Assembly (NCBI GenBank): GCA_019118925.1
Contig: DWYC01000003.1
Span: 1-51,275 of the forward strand
Source: Candidatus Flavonifractor intestinipullorum
GTDB taxonomy: Bacteria > Bacillota > Clostridia > Oscillospirales > Oscillospiraceae
Reading direction: 5' to 3'
DNA: 51,275 bases
Part shown: piece after piece, positions 42,481 through 50,959 of the stretch
Layout: each line of letters starts with the position of its first letter
Numbering within the stretch: the first letter of the stretch is position 1
The notes under the pieces: model-generated
Told to the model about the DNA's origin: nothing
Databases searched by the model: none
Seen by the model: the letters and a program-made list of their open reading frames with translations, nothing else
Made by a program: the position numbers and the translations under genes

Positions 42481-43214
42481 GGTGCTCCCTCCTCTCCCGA
42501 CAGGTCCACCGTCACCACCGCCGCCGGGTCGATGGAGGGCCAGCCCAGGGTGAAGGTGGTCTCCCCCGGTTCCGGGGTGAAGTCATAGATCTCCCAGCGG
42601 ACCAGGCCCCCCAGCGAGGTACTGCCGCAGGGGTAACCCTCTCCGCTCTCCCCCCGGATCTGCAGGTTGGGCGGGGTCCAGGTCACCCGGGGCTCCCCCC
42701 AGCTGTGGACCCGGACCACCACATCGCCGCTCTCCAGCAGGGCCGCCTCGTTGATGGTCATGGTGTGGGCGCCCAGGTCGAAGGTCCGGTCCACCTCCAC
42801 CACCCGTTCCACCGGTTCGCTGTAGCGGTAAAAAACGCCGTACTCCAGCCAGCGGACCAGGGACATCGCGCTCAAACTCACGATGTAAAAAACCAGGTAC
42901 AGCCCCAGGGTGACCACCGTGAAGACGCACAGGCCCCGGCTCACCCACCAGGCCCAGCCCAGAGCGGGATTGTGGGTCAAATTGAGTCCCTCTCCCACCG
43001 CCGCCGGGTCCCCCATACGCTTGAGGGCCTCCGCCTTGGCCTCTTCTGGAGAGAGGCCCTCCGCTTCCTCCAGGTCCCGGGCGCTCTCGTCCAGGTGGGC
43101 GCGCAGTTCCTCCGCGATGGCCGCCCGGTCGGGTCGGAAGCGCACCTGCCCCGTCACCGCTTGAAGAAAGGCCTCCTCCGGGTCCACGGGGTCCGCCGCC
43201 CTATGCCAGGCCAT
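42477..43214 (-). CDS. HAAS-type (permease prefix/DUF1700-like) membrane protein
   Basis: A 245-residue protein. The N-terminal helical region (about 1-75, RAAIAEELRAHLDES then GLSPEEAKAEALKRMGDP) is the HAAS/DUF1700-like fold that often pairs with PadR regulators. One or two membrane segments follow (about 88-115) and then a beta-rich extracytoplasmic domain. The ATG at 43214 has GGAGGGG inside the padR gene, which it overlaps by 14 nt. The function may be sensing envelope state; that is inference from PadR-HAAS pairs. Confidence 0.8.
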   Translation of the reverse strand: MAWHRAADPVDPEEAFLQAVTGQVRFRPDRAAIAEELRAHLDESARDLEEAEGLSPEEAKAEALKRMGDPAAVGEGLNLTHNPALGWAWWVSRGLCVFTVVTLGLYLVFYIVSLSAMSLVRWLEYGVFYRYSEPVERVVEVDRTFDLGAHTMTINEAALLESGDVVVRVHSWGEPRVTWTPPNLQIRGESGEGYPCGSTSLGGLVRWEIYDFTPEPGETTFTLGWPSIDPAAVVTVDLSGEEGAP

Positions 43215-43542
43215 AGGCTTCCCCTCCGATCACCCGGTCTACCGCCCATTGAAAGGCGCGCCACTGGGCCTTCTCCTCCTCCAGCTGTTTTCGGCCCCGT
43301 CCGGTCAGGGTGTAATACCGCCGTCGGCGGCCCTCGCTCTCCTTCTCATAAGAGCGCACACAGCCGTCCTGCTCCAGCTTGTGGAGCACCGGGTAGAGGG
43401 TCCCCTCCTGGAAGGCAAAGACCTCCTCGGAGCGCCGGGCCAGGGTACGGATGATCTGATAGCCGTAGCAGTCCCCCTCGGCCAGCAGGGCGAGCACCAG
43501 CAGCCGGGTGCTGCCGCTGAGCAGACTCCGGTCGAATTTCAT
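43201..43542 (-). CDS. PadR family transcriptional regulator
   Basis: A 113-residue winged-helix repressor. Typical motifs are LLVLALLAEGDCYGYQI, FQEGTLYPVLHKLEQDG and RRRRYYTLTGRGRKQL. The ATG at 43542 has AAGGAGG seven nt upstream. It heads a three-gene overlapping operon. A perfect inverted repeat lies in its own promoter spacer, so autorepression released by an envelope signal is the likely mode. Confidence 0.93.
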   Translation of the reverse strand: MKFDRSLLSGSTRLLVLALLAEGDCYGYQIIRTLARRSEEVFAFQEGTLYPVLHKLEQDGCVRSYEKESEGRRRRYYTLTGRGRKQLEEEKAQWRAFQWAVDRVIGGEAYGLA

Positions 43543-43585
43543 GCCGTCTCCTCCTTTCCACAAGATACCTTGATCTTCTAAGTAT

Positions 43586-43614
43586 AATATACCTGGATGT
43601 TCCAGGTATGTCAA
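43586..43614 (-). promoter_or_regulatory. Sigma-A promoter of the padR operon
   Basis: Minus strand: perfect TTGACA (43609-43614), 17-nt spacer, TATATT (43586-43591). The operator palindrome fills the spacer. Confidence 0.8.
43589..43609 (-). promoter_or_regulatory. PadR operator palindrome
   Basis: ATACCTGGA and TCCAGGTAT form a perfect 9-bp inverted repeat around a 3-bp centre, covering the space between -35 and -10. The ATAC...GTAT ends match the usual PadR-family half-site style. Repressor bound here would block RNA polymerase. Confidence 0.75.
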
Positions 43615-43618
43615 GGCC

Positions 43619-43649
43619 AAAAAAGCGCCCGGTGCAGAGCACCGGGCGC
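43619..43649 (-). terminator. Rho-independent terminator of the secreted-protein gene
   Basis: An 11-bp perfect stem (43625-43635 with 43639-43649) is followed on the minus strand by TTTTTT. It separates this gene from the padR promoter. Confidence 0.92.
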
Positions 43650-43654
43650 GCTTG

Positions 43655-44155
43655 TCATGCAATGGTGTAGTCCCCCCGGACCATGAGGGTCACGGCGGTG
43701 GAGGCCGTGACGCCCCGGCCCTCGATGGTGGCCAGATAGAGGTGATTGGCCGTCAGGGTCCCTCCGCCGGCCAGCGTGGTGGCGGCCGTCATGTCCACCA
43801 GGCCGGGAGAGGTGTCGGACACGCACACCGCCGTGCCGCTGCGGAGCAGAATCTCACAGGAGCTGCCCGCCGTCAGCGTCTGCCCCTGGCTGAGGGTGAC
43901 CACCTGGTAGACGCCCCCGCTGGCGTCGGAGCCTTCCGCCGCGTCCTCCAGCTGCTGCGTGAGGGCGTCCTCCCGGGCGGCAATCTTCTCGTCGACCTGC
44001 TGGAGGATGGAGGGGGTGAACTGGTCGGTCAAATAGCTCAGGGAAATGAGGGGGTCGGTCTGGCTTCCCTGACTCCCCGCCGCCAGAGCCGCCAGGCTCA
44101 GTGTTCCGGCCACCAGCGCTCCCGCCGCCAGGCGGATGGGCCATCTGTGTTTCAT
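43655..44155 (-). CDS. Secreted conserved hypothetical protein
   Basis: A 166-residue protein with a signal peptide (about 1-26, ends ALAAGS). A short helical part (LTDQFTPSILQQVDEKIAAR) follows, then a beta-rich domain with VVTLSQGQTLTAGSSCEILL and HLYLATIEGRGVTA. I recall similar uncharacterised proteins in gut Clostridia but cannot name a function. The ATG at 44155 has AGGAGG seven nt upstream. No clear promoter is seen in the 119-nt gap to the mazF gene, so read-through is possible. Confidence 0.75.
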   Translation of the reverse strand: MKHRWPIRLAAGALVAGTLSLAALAAGSQGSQTDPLISLSYLTDQFTPSILQQVDEKIAAREDALTQQLEDAAEGSDASGGVYQVVTLSQGQTLTAGSSCEILLRSGTAVCVSDTSPGLVDMTAATTLAGGGTLTANHLYLATIEGRGVTASTAVTLMVRGDYTIA

Positions 44156-44274
44156 ACGTTTCCTCCTATGTATGGCTGTGTCCGTAGTTCCGCCCGGGCG
44201 GTCCGCGGCGGCGGCTGCATCTTATGTAGCCTCCCGCCGTGGGCGCCCCGGCCTTATCGGTGTCTGAGGGTCAA

Positions 44275-44640
44275 TCAGACCATCTGTTGTGGATGCAGGC
44301 CAAAGCTCACCGCGATGGCCGAATCGACCTGCTTCATCAATGCGCTGTCCAGCCGCCCCATATGCTCCCGCAGACGCCGCTTATCCAGCGTCCGAATCTG
44401 CTCCAGCAGGACCACTGAGTCCTTGGGCAGGCCATAGCTCCCGGCGGGGAATTCAATATGGGTCGGCAGGCGCGCCTTGCCGGTCTGCGAAGTGATGGCG
44501 GCGGCGATGACCGTGGGACTGTGGCGGTTGCCGGTATCGTTCTGCACGATGAGCACGGGCCGCACACCCCCCTGCTCGCTGCCCACCACCGGGCTCAGGT
44601 CGGCATAGAAAATGTCTCCTCGTTTCACGCTGTTGTCCAC
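44275..44640 (-). CDS. MazF/PemK family (EndoA-like) endoribonuclease toxin
   Basis: A 121-residue protein very like B. subtilis EndoA (NdoA), an mRNA interferase. Conserved stretches are [47 protein letters not shown] and [13 protein letters not shown]. The start is GTG at 44640 with a distant GGAG site; a GTG at 44628 is an alternative. In B. subtilis the order is alr, antitoxin, toxin. Here the 198-nt gap between alr and this gene has no antitoxin-sized ORF, so the toxin appears to be unpaired locally. Confidence 0.9.
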   Translation of the reverse strand: MDNSVKRGDIFYADLSPVVGSEQGGVRPVLIVQNDTGNRHSPTVIAAAITSQTGKARLPTHIEFPAGSYGLPKDSVVLLEQIRTLDKRRLREHMGRLDSALMKQVDSAIAVSFGLHPQQMV

Positions 44641-44838
44641 CAGTTCTCACACTCCGCGGTCAGATAGTAGCGCTCGTCACGAGGGCCTCTCCCCTCGGCG
44701 CCGGGCTACTATGATTCTCCCACGGGGCGGCGGGATTTATACACGGCTCCGGCAAAATCCAACCGGTCCGGAGCCTCCGCCGCCGGTCCGGCGATACTCT
44801 CCCCGGACCAGTGTATGCGCGCCGGGCCGGAAGGGTGC

Positions 44839-45963
44839 CTAGCCCAGATAGACCCGGGGCACCCGGCGGCCCACCGCCGTGAGCAGCTCGTACGAGATGG
44901 TTCCCGCCAGGGCGGCGGCCTCCTCCACCGGCTGGCTGGGGCCGTAGACTTCGGCCACGTCCCCCACCTGCACGTCCTCCCCCGCCGGGACCATGCACAG
45001 GTCCATGCACACCCGTCCGGTGATGGTGCGGGGAACTCCGCGAATGGTGATCCGTCCCCGGTTGGACAGGCACCGGAACAGCCCGTCCCCATACCCGATC
45101 GGGAGCACGGCCAGACGGGTTTCCCGCTCCAGACGCGCCGTGCGGCCATAGCTCACCGTGGCCCCCGCCGGAACCGTGCGCACATCCACCACCCGGGTGC
45201 AAAGGCGCATCACCGGCCGGAGGACCGGGCTGCCCGGGCCCTTGCAGGAGGGGTCCGGGTAATGGCCGTACAGGGCAATCCCCGGGCGCACCATATCCAG
45301 ATAGGCGGCGGGGTATTTCAGCGTGGCCGCGCTGCCGGCGCAGTGCCGGATGGCCGGGACGATCCCCCGGTCCCGCAGCCCCTCCAGCAGCGCCTGAAAG
45401 CGCTGGAGCTGGAGCATGGTAAAGGCCTCGTCTCCGTCGGCGTCGGCGAAGTGGGTGAACACCCCCTCCACCTCCAGGCCGGGCAGGGCGGCAATGGCCG
45501 CCATCTCCTCCACGGCGGCGGAGAGGTGCGCATGGTCGCACACCAGCCCCAGGCGGGACATGCCGGTATCGGCCTTCAGGTGGATCTTCAGCGTCCGCCC
45601 CGCCGCCACCGCCGCCGCCGACAGGGCCCGGGCGTTTTCCCAGTGGCAGACCGTGGCCGTCACATTCTGTGCGGCGGCCTCTCCCGCCTGTTCCACCGGG
45701 ATGGGGCCCAGCACCAGGATGGGGGCAGAGATGCCCGCCTCCCGGAGCTCGGCGGCCTCATCCAGGCAGGCCGCCGCCAGATATTCCGCCCCCAGCGCCT
45801 CCAGACGGCGGGCCGCCGGCACGGCCCCGTGTCCGTAGGCGTTGGCCTTGACCACGCCCAAAAAACGGCACCCCGCAGGGAGAAGCCCCCGCAGCGCCCG
45901 GTAATTCTCTTCCAGCGCACCCAGGTCGATCTCCGCCCAGGTGCGCATCTGCTTTTCTTCCAT
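44839..45963 (-). CDS. alr: Alanine racemase
   Basis: A 374-residue PLP enzyme interconverting L- and D-alanine for peptidoglycan. The PLP lysine is Lys39 in GVVKANAYGHG. The second catalytic residue is the Tyr of ATVSYGRTARL (about residue 270). HLKADTGMSRLG, GVFTHFADAD and RPGIALYG are also family motifs. The ATG at 45963 has only a weak AGG-type site. A good promoter lies at 46038-46066. The mazF-like gene follows on the same strand. Confidence 0.95.
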   Translation of the reverse strand: MEEKQMRTWAEIDLGALEENYRALRGLLPAGCRFLGVVKANAYGHGAVPAARRLEALGAEYLAAACLDEAAELREAGISAPILVLGPIPVEQAGEAAAQNVTATVCHWENARALSAAAVAAGRTLKIHLKADTGMSRLGLVCDHAHLSAAVEEMAAIAALPGLEVEGVFTHFADADGDEAFTMLQLQRFQALLEGLRDRGIVPAIRHCAGSAATLKYPAAYLDMVRPGIALYGHYPDPSCKGPGSPVLRPVMRLCTRVVDVRTVPAGATVSYGRTARLERETRLAVLPIGYGDGLFRCLSNRGRITIRGVPRTITGRVCMDLCMVPAGEDVQVGDVAEVYGPSQPVEEAAALAGTISYELLTAVGRRVPRVYLG

Positions 45964-46037
45964 AAACCTGCACGCCTTCCTTGCGCCATTGCGTGATTGG
46001 GGGAGGGACCGCCCGGCGGCCCCTCCAGCTTCCTCCT

Positions 46038-46066
46038 ATCATAGCACAATCCCTCCGCCGGCTCAA
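46038..46066 (-). promoter_or_regulatory. Sigma-A promoter of alr
   Basis: Minus strand: TTGAGC (46061-46066), 17-nt spacer, TATGAT (46038-46043), giving a leader of about 70 nt. Confidence 0.7.
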
Positions 46067-46105
46067 CCAAAAATCCGGCGAACGTGCGCGCAGGCTCCAT
46101 TCCGT

Positions 46106-46969
46106 TTATACCACCGCCACCAGGGGCGCTTTGGTCTCCTGGACGGCGATGGCGGCCGAGAGCTGGCGAAGCATCTTCTCCCGCTGCCCGGGCAGGTTCC
46201 CCCGCACCCGGAAGGGAATGACGTCGTGAAATCCGTCGTACTCCACCGGCGTCTCCAGCAGCTCCAGCAGCAGCCGTTCTTCCCGCAGGTTCTCGGTCTC
46301 GTCGGCCGGGCGGAAACGGCCCTCCTCCACCAGGCGGTACAGGGGCGACTGCCGGTGGATGAACAGCGAAAAATTGACAATCCGGCCGGGGTGCGTACGG
46401 TTGTAAAAGGCCGCGATGGCCCGGGCGTTCTCCTCGCCCCGCCCCTGCCCGGCGATGCCGGTCATCATGTGCGCGTCGTAGACCATGCCCGCCGCCTGAA
46501 GCCGTCCAATGGCCTCATAGGCCTGGGCCAGCGTGTGGTCCTTGTGCATCAGGCGCAGCACGTCGTCCAGGCCGCTCTCAATCCCCAGATAGAGGTGCCG
46601 CACCCCCGCCCGGGCGAGGGCGCGCAGCTCCCCGTCTCCCTTGCTCAAAATGCTCTCCACGGTGGCGTCCATATTGACGCCGGTACAGGCGGGAAAATAC
46701 CGGTGTACCAGCTCCAGAATCCGCAGCAGGCGCTCCGTGCTCAGGTGGAACGCATTCCCGTCCCCCAGAAAGACCCGCTCCGGGTTTCCGCCCGCCCGCT
46801 GGACCCGCTGGAGCTCGCCCTCGATCTGCTCCAACGGGAGCTCCCGATAGCGCAGGTGTTTAAAGAGCATACAGAAATAGCACTGATTGTACGAACAGCC
46901 CACCGAAACCGGCAGCATAAACGCCCCCCGCTCCATGGGTGTGCGGCAGATCTGTCCTTCGTATTCCAT
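46106..46969 (-). CDS. Radical SAM protein
   Basis: A 287-residue enzyme with the radical SAM cluster motif CSYNQCYFC near residue 26, from which a 4Fe-4S cluster would generate the 5'-deoxyadenosyl radical. Further TIM-barrel features are VFLGDGNAFHL, LYLGIESGLDDVL and DAHMMTGIAGQG, which place it near the HemN/elongator-like group. The ATG at 46969 has GGAGGG about seven nt upstream. It has its own promoter. The substrate cannot be told from sequence or neighbours. Confidence 0.9.
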   Translation of the reverse strand: MEYEGQICRTPMERGAFMLPVSVGCSYNQCYFCMLFKHLRYRELPLEQIEGELQRVQRAGGNPERVFLGDGNAFHLSTERLLRILELVHRYFPACTGVNMDATVESILSKGDGELRALARAGVRHLYLGIESGLDDVLRLMHKDHTLAQAYEAIGRLQAAGMVYDAHMMTGIAGQGRGEENARAIAAFYNRTHPGRIVNFSLFIHRQSPLYRLVEEGRFRPADETENLREERLLLELLETPVEYDGFHDVIPFRVRGNLPGQREKMLRQLSAAIAVQETKAPLVAVV

Positions 46970-47032
46970 AAAATCCCTCCGATCCAGCGGCGTCCATTCC
47001 GGGCCCGGGCCGGGCCCCTTCTCTCGTCTTTT

Positions 47033-47061
47033 ATTATAAACCGGCACAGAGGAAGATTCAA
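47033..47061 (-). promoter_or_regulatory. Sigma-A promoter of the radical SAM gene
   Basis: Minus strand: TTGAAT (47056-47061), 17-nt spacer, perfect TATAAT (47033-47038). Confidence 0.75.
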
Positions 47062-47169
47062 ACGCTTTCCACCGGCTCTGGAGCGCCCCTCTAATGAAAT
47101 TTTAATCTTCTGTTCACGCAAACTCAAAGACATTTGGCCCGCCATGGGCTATACTAGGTTCAGAACAGG

Positions 47170-47186
47170 AGGAGAACCGTTCTCCT
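47170..47186 (+). promoter_or_regulatory. Short dyad in the leader of the phasin-like gene
   Basis: AGGAGAAC and GTTCTCCT form an 8-bp inverted repeat around one base, upstream of the real ribosome binding site (AGGAGG near 47204). It could mask a decoy AGGAGG (47168-47173) or bind a regulator. No convincing sigma-A promoter is visible upstream, apart from a TATACT near 47150. Confidence 0.35.
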
Positions 47187-47217
47187 GGAATTGGAATCCA
47201 AACAGGAGGTACCTCTT

Positions 47218-47598
47218 ATGTGGGACGATTTTGGTAAAGTACTGCGGAATGTGGCTTACGCCGGCGTAGGCGTGGCCGCCCTGGCGGTGGAAAAGGCCGG
47301 GGAGGTGGGCAAGGTTCTGGTGGAAAAGGGCGAGATTGCCGTGGAGCAGGGCAAGCAGTTCAACGAGGAATTGCAGCAAAAGCTCCAGGACGCCGCTCAG
47401 AAGCGGCAGGAGGAGCGTTTCAATGAGACGGTCTCCTCCATGACCGCCCAGGAGCGGGAGGAGCTGCGCCGCCGTCTGGCGGAGCTGGATGAGCTGGAGC
47501 GGGAGGCCGAGGCCTGCGCCCAGGGCGAAGTTCCGCCCGACGCGCCCGGCGCCGACAATGTGACCCCCCTCCACCCGGAGGACGAGCCCAAGGATTAA
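47218..47598 (+). CDS. Small coiled-coil (phasin-like) hypothetical protein
   Basis: A 126-residue protein. An N-terminal amphipathic stretch (WDDFGKVLRNVAYAGVGVAA) leads into a long charged helix (about 25-100, rich in Glu, Lys and Gln) and a flexible acidic tail. The shape recalls phasin-like or stress-associated helical proteins, but no domain can be named. The ATG at 47218 has AGGAGG eight nt upstream. It is monocistronic, with a strong terminator. Confidence 0.75.
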   Translation: MWDDFGKVLRNVAYAGVGVAALAVEKAGEVGKVLVEKGEIAVEQGKQFNEELQQKLQDAAQKRQEERFNETVSSMTAQEREELRRRLAELDELEREAEACAQGEVPPDAPGADNVTPLHPEDEPKD

Positions 47599-47611
47599 CC
47601 CGGCAGACAGG

Positions 47612-47650
47612 ACCGGGGCGCGTTGCCAATAGCAGCGCGCCCCGGTTTTT
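47612..47650 (+). terminator. Rho-independent terminator of the phasin-like gene
   Basis: An 11-bp perfect stem (47612-47622 with 47636-47646) is followed by TTTTT. The convergent PBP gene ends 22 nt away and may share the hairpin. Confidence 0.88.
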
Positions 47651-47671
47651 CTCTGTTTTGTTTCGTCGGGT

Positions 47672-50278
47672 TCAACCGGCCATGGCCTCCGGCGGGAGCT
47701 CCGCGCTGGGCAGTTCGCTCTCCGCCGGCTCCTCCGGGTCGGTGGAGGGCTCCTCTCCGCCGGACGGGGACTGGGAGGGCTGGGGGCTGGACGACGGCGT
47801 GTCCAGCGGCCAGGTAGCCGGGTCAAAGGGGTCGAAGTCCGGATACAGGTCCGCCGGAGGGTACGTGCTCGGGTCCTCCGGGTCAAAGGTCATGGGGTCG
47901 TACTCGCTGGGCTCGGTGGGCTCCGCCGCCTCCGTGTGGACCGGGCACTCGGTCACGCCCGACCAGAAGTACCCCGCGTCCCGGGTGCCCCGGGTGGCGG
48001 CCACGCCCTCCCGCACATAGTTGAGCAGCGCCATCTCACTCACAGTGGGCTCCACACCGGCCTCATTTCCCTCCCGGGGACAGTAGGGCCCCGCCAGGTA
48101 GTAATTCGTACTGCTCTCTCCGGCCTCATTGGTGGTGGTCACCGTACACACCTCCCGGGTCTCGTGGAGGCCGCAGCTCTCCTCCGGGGCGTCCGAGGCG
48201 AAGAAGTAGGCCTGCTTGACCCGGCTGCCCCGGGGGTCCAGCGTACAGGCCGTGGTGGCCCGCAGCCCGCTGTCCATACAGATGGGCACCGTCACCAGCT
48301 CGCCGGGCGCGTCGCTGAAGCCCACGTCCTCCAGTCCCTCGTGGATGGGCTCCATCACCTTCCGCCACATCTGGGCGGCGGGGTTGGTGGCGCCGTTGTT
48401 GATGCGCTCGGGATACTGGGCATAACCCGTCCAGACCGCGGCCGTATAGTAGGGCGTGTAGCCCACAAACCAGCGGTCCCGGTAGTCGTTGGTGGAACCC
48501 GTCTTACCGGCAATGGACATTCCCGAGAAGCGGGCCTCGGTACCCGTGCCCACGCCGTTGGGGCTGCTCACCACATTGCGCAGCATTTGATTGACATACC
48601 AGGCGGTGGTGGCTTTCACGGCGGTCTGGGGCTCGGTATCGGTGTTGTCCAGGAGGATTTTCCCGTTGGAGTCCACCACCTGGGTATACGTGTGAGGCTC
48701 CAGATACACGCCGTCCCGGGGGAACACCGAATAGGCCGCCGCCATGTCCAGCACCGTGACGCCGTTGGTCATGCCGCCCAGGCCCAGCTGGGAGAGGCCG
48801 TAGTCGTCCTCCGAGATCTCCCCGAAGCCGAAGTGGTCCTCCAGGTAGGCCACGGCCTGTTCGATCCCCAGCTCCTGAAGGACCCGCACCGCCACGGCGT
48901 TGGAGGACTGCTCCACCGCCTTGGATACCTGCTCCAGGCCCCAGTAATAGCCGTAGGAGTTGGAGGGCCAGGGGCCGTCCAGATCCAGCACCGGCGAGTC
49001 GTCAAAGGTCGAATTGGGGGTGATGAGCCCCAGGTCGATGGCCGGCGCATAGGCCGCCAGAATCTTCATGGCCGAACCGGGCTGGCGCGTGGTCTGGGTG
49101 GCCAGGTTGAGGAGCTGATTGCCCTCCTTCTCGCCCATGCTGCCCGCCAGGGCCACCACGTTGCCCTTGTTGTCCAGGACGACGATGGCCGACTGGAGCT
49201 GCTCCCCGCGGGAAGAGGTCTGAGGCAGGTTATCCCGGTTCTCATAGACCTCTTCCACCACGGCCTGAATCTCCGGGTCTACACTGGAGTAGATCTTCAG
49301 CCCGCCGCTGTAGACCATGCGGCTGGCCACCTCGTAGGTATACTCGTATTCGGCCATCAGGTCGTCGATCACGTCCTCCACCACCTGCTCCTCATGCCAG
49401 CTGAGGATGGTGGAGGCGGTCTCCTCACTCTCGCCCCGGGTAAAGTTGAGCCCCGCGTCGATCTGGGCGGAGGCCTCGTCGTGCTCGGCCTGGCTGATCT
49501 TGCCCTGCTCCAGCATGGCGTCCAGCACCAGATTGGCCCGGTAGGCGTTGTTCTCCGGATAGCGGTAGGGATTGTAGCCCGAGGGGTTGTTGGTGATGCT
49601 GATGAGGCTGGCGCACTCGGCCAGATTCAGCTCCCGCACATCCTTGCCGAAGTAGTACTCCGAGGCGGTGGACACCCCGTAGCAGTTCTGGCCCAGGTAG
49701 ATATAGTTCAGGTACATCTCCAGGATCTCCGCCTTGGAGTGGTCCTTCTCGAAGTCCAGGGCCCGGAAGATCTCCAGAATCTTGCGTTTGACCGTTACAT
49801 CGTCGTACTGGGTCATGTTTTTGAGCAACTGCTGCGTGATGGTGGACCCACCCTGAATCCGGTCGCCGGTCATCATACTCAGCACGGCCGCGCCGGTGCG
49901 CAGCCAGTCCACCCCGTGGTGCTGGTAAAAGCGCTTGTCCTCAATGGCGATGGCCGCGTTGATGAGATTCTCCGGAATCTCGTCGTAGGGGATCCAGACC
50001 CGGTTTTCCGTGCCGTAGAGGGACTGGAGCTCCACCTCCTGTCCGTTCTCGTCCACCCGGCAGATGGTGCTGGCCAGGGCGGTGGAGTAGGACTGGGCCT
50101 CCACATGGGCGTTGGGCAGGATCACATTGCGGATATACACCGCCGCGAAGCAGGCCAGGAAGGCCGCCGTCATGACTCCGATGAGCAGCAGGGTGCCCAG
50201 TACCTTCAGCACCCCGCGGCCCACGGCCCCGGCGCGGCCGCTGCGCCGTTTCTGATTGGAATTGTTTGTCGTTGCCAA
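47672..50278 (-). CDS. Class A penicillin-binding protein (PBP1A-type transglycosylase/transpeptidase)
   Basis: An 868-residue bifunctional peptidoglycan synthase. The start is TTG at 50278 with GGAGG seven nt upstream; longer frames run through the promoter. A cytoplasmic basic tail and one membrane helix (about 23-48) precede the GT51 domain. That domain has IEDKRFYQHHGVDW (catalytic Glu113) and GGSTITQQLLKN. The transpeptidase domain has SAMK (nucleophile Ser in QPGSAMKIL), SSN in EQSSNAVAV and KTG in AGKTGSTND. The last 120 residues are a Pro/Ser/Glu/Asp-rich extracellular tail. Cys residues in VPICMDSG, ACTLD, ESCG and GPYC may form disulfides. Confidence 0.95.
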   Translation of the reverse strand: MATTNNSNQKRRSGRAGAVGRGVLKVLGTLLLIGVMTAAFLACFAAVYIRNVILPNAHVEAQSYSTALASTICRVDENGQEVELQSLYGTENRVWIPYDEIPENLINAAIAIEDKRFYQHHGVDWLRTGAAVLSMMTGDRIQGGSTITQQLLKNMTQYDDVTVKRKILEIFRALDFEKDHSKAEILEMYLNYIYLGQNCYGVSTASEYYFGKDVRELNLAECASLISITNNPSGYNPYRYPENNAYRANLVLDAMLEQGKISQAEHDEASAQIDAGLNFTRGESEETASTILSWHEEQVVEDVIDDLMAEYEYTYEVASRMVYSGGLKIYSSVDPEIQAVVEEVYENRDNLPQTSSRGEQLQSAIVVLDNKGNVVALAGSMGEKEGNQLLNLATQTTRQPGSAMKILAAYAPAIDLGLITPNSTFDDSPVLDLDGPWPSNSYGYYWGLEQVSKAVEQSSNAVAVRVLQELGIEQAVAYLEDHFGFGEISEDDYGLSQLGLGGMTNGVTVLDMAAAYSVFPRDGVYLEPHTYTQVVDSNGKILLDNTDTEPQTAVKATTAWYVNQMLRNVVSSPNGVGTGTEARFSGMSIAGKTGSTNDYRDRWFVGYTPYYTAAVWTGYAQYPERINNGATNPAAQMWRKVMEPIHEGLEDVGFSDAPGELVTVPICMDSGLRATTACTLDPRGSRVKQAYFFASDAPEESCGLHETREVCTVTTTNEAGESSTNYYLAGPYCPREGNEAGVEPTVSEMALLNYVREGVAATRGTRDAGYFWSGVTECPVHTEAAEPTEPSEYDPMTFDPEDPSTYPPADLYPDFDPFDPATWPLDTPSSSPQPSQSPSGGEEPSTDPEEPAESELPSAELPPEAMAG

Positions 50279-50438
50279 TGTCACACCTCCGAAGTGAGTG
50301 GGAAGGCGGGCGCCTTCCCGCGGGCCGGCTGTCATATCGCCGTGGGCAGATGCATTGATTAGAACTGCGCCAAACTCCCGCTCTCCTCCGCCCGTCCGGC
50401 CGGGCGCATCTTTGTTCGAGTTTTGGTGGTATGGGGAT

Positions 50439-50466
50439 ATTATACCATAGGCCGCCCAGTTGTCCA
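50439..50466 (-). promoter_or_regulatory. Sigma-A promoter of the PBP gene
   Basis: Minus strand: TGGACA (50461-50466), 16-nt spacer, perfect TATAAT (50439-50444). The leader is about 150 nt. Confidence 0.6.
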
Positions 50467-50528
50467 CCCTATATTATTCCTTTATATCCTTATATTAGGA
50501 ATATTCAAAAATTTGGCCCGCTCCCGTC

Positions 50529-50557
50529 TTGCATTTTCCGCAACTTCGGGTTACAAT
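50529..50557 (+). promoter_or_regulatory. Sigma-A promoter of the DUF1292 gene
   Basis: TTGCAT (50529-50534), 17-nt spacer, TACAAT (50552-50557). The leader (about 50564-50632) has a CCCC/GGGG hairpin near 50591-50607, flanked by further short pairings (GGTT with AACC). Confidence 0.65.
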
Positions 50558-50632
50558 AGGGACACAGCAAATCGCTCCGGCGGTTTGAGCCCCCTTCCCA
50601 AAAGGGGAACCCAACCGAAAGCGGTGAAACCA

Positions 50633-50938
50633 ATGAGCGAAGAATTTGGCGGCGATTTCATTACCCTGACCGACGAAGAGGGCAACGAGTTCGAGCTGGA
50701 GTACTGCACCACGGTGGAGCACAACGGCACGGTGTACATGGCCTTCCTCACTGTGACCGAGGGGGATGAGGATACCTCCGAGGAGGCCGCCGACGAGGAC
50801 GGCGGTCTGGTCATTCTGAAGGTGGAACAGGTGGACGGCGAGGATCTTCTGGTCACCCTGGAGGACGAGGAAGAGCTGGACGCCGTCTATCAGCAGGTCA
50901 TGGAAGATCTGTTCGCGGAAGATGAGGACGGGGAATAA
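50633..50938 (+). CDS. DUF1292 family protein
   Basis: A 101-residue very acidic cytoplasmic protein (ITLTDEEGNEFELEYCTTVE; VILKVEQVDGEDLLVTLEDE). It matches the DUF1292 family that in Firmicutes is usually found near yrrK/ruvX and mreB-like genes; its function is unknown. The ATG at 50633 has a GGTG site seven nt upstream. It precedes the structured RNA at the right edge, with which it may be co-transcribed. Confidence 0.88.
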   Translation: MSEEFGGDFITLTDEEGNEFELEYCTTVEHNGTVYMAFLTVTEGDEDTSEEAADEDGGLVILKVEQVDGEDLLVTLEDEEELDAVYQQVMEDLFAEDEDGE

Positions 50939-50959
50939 GCGCCTGTTCCGGCGCGCCCC

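Noticed and set aside
50279-50467. Longer N-terminus for the penicillin-binding protein
   Set aside because: The extension overlaps the promoter; TTG at 50278 has GGAGG at seven bases and starts just before the basic tail and membrane helix.
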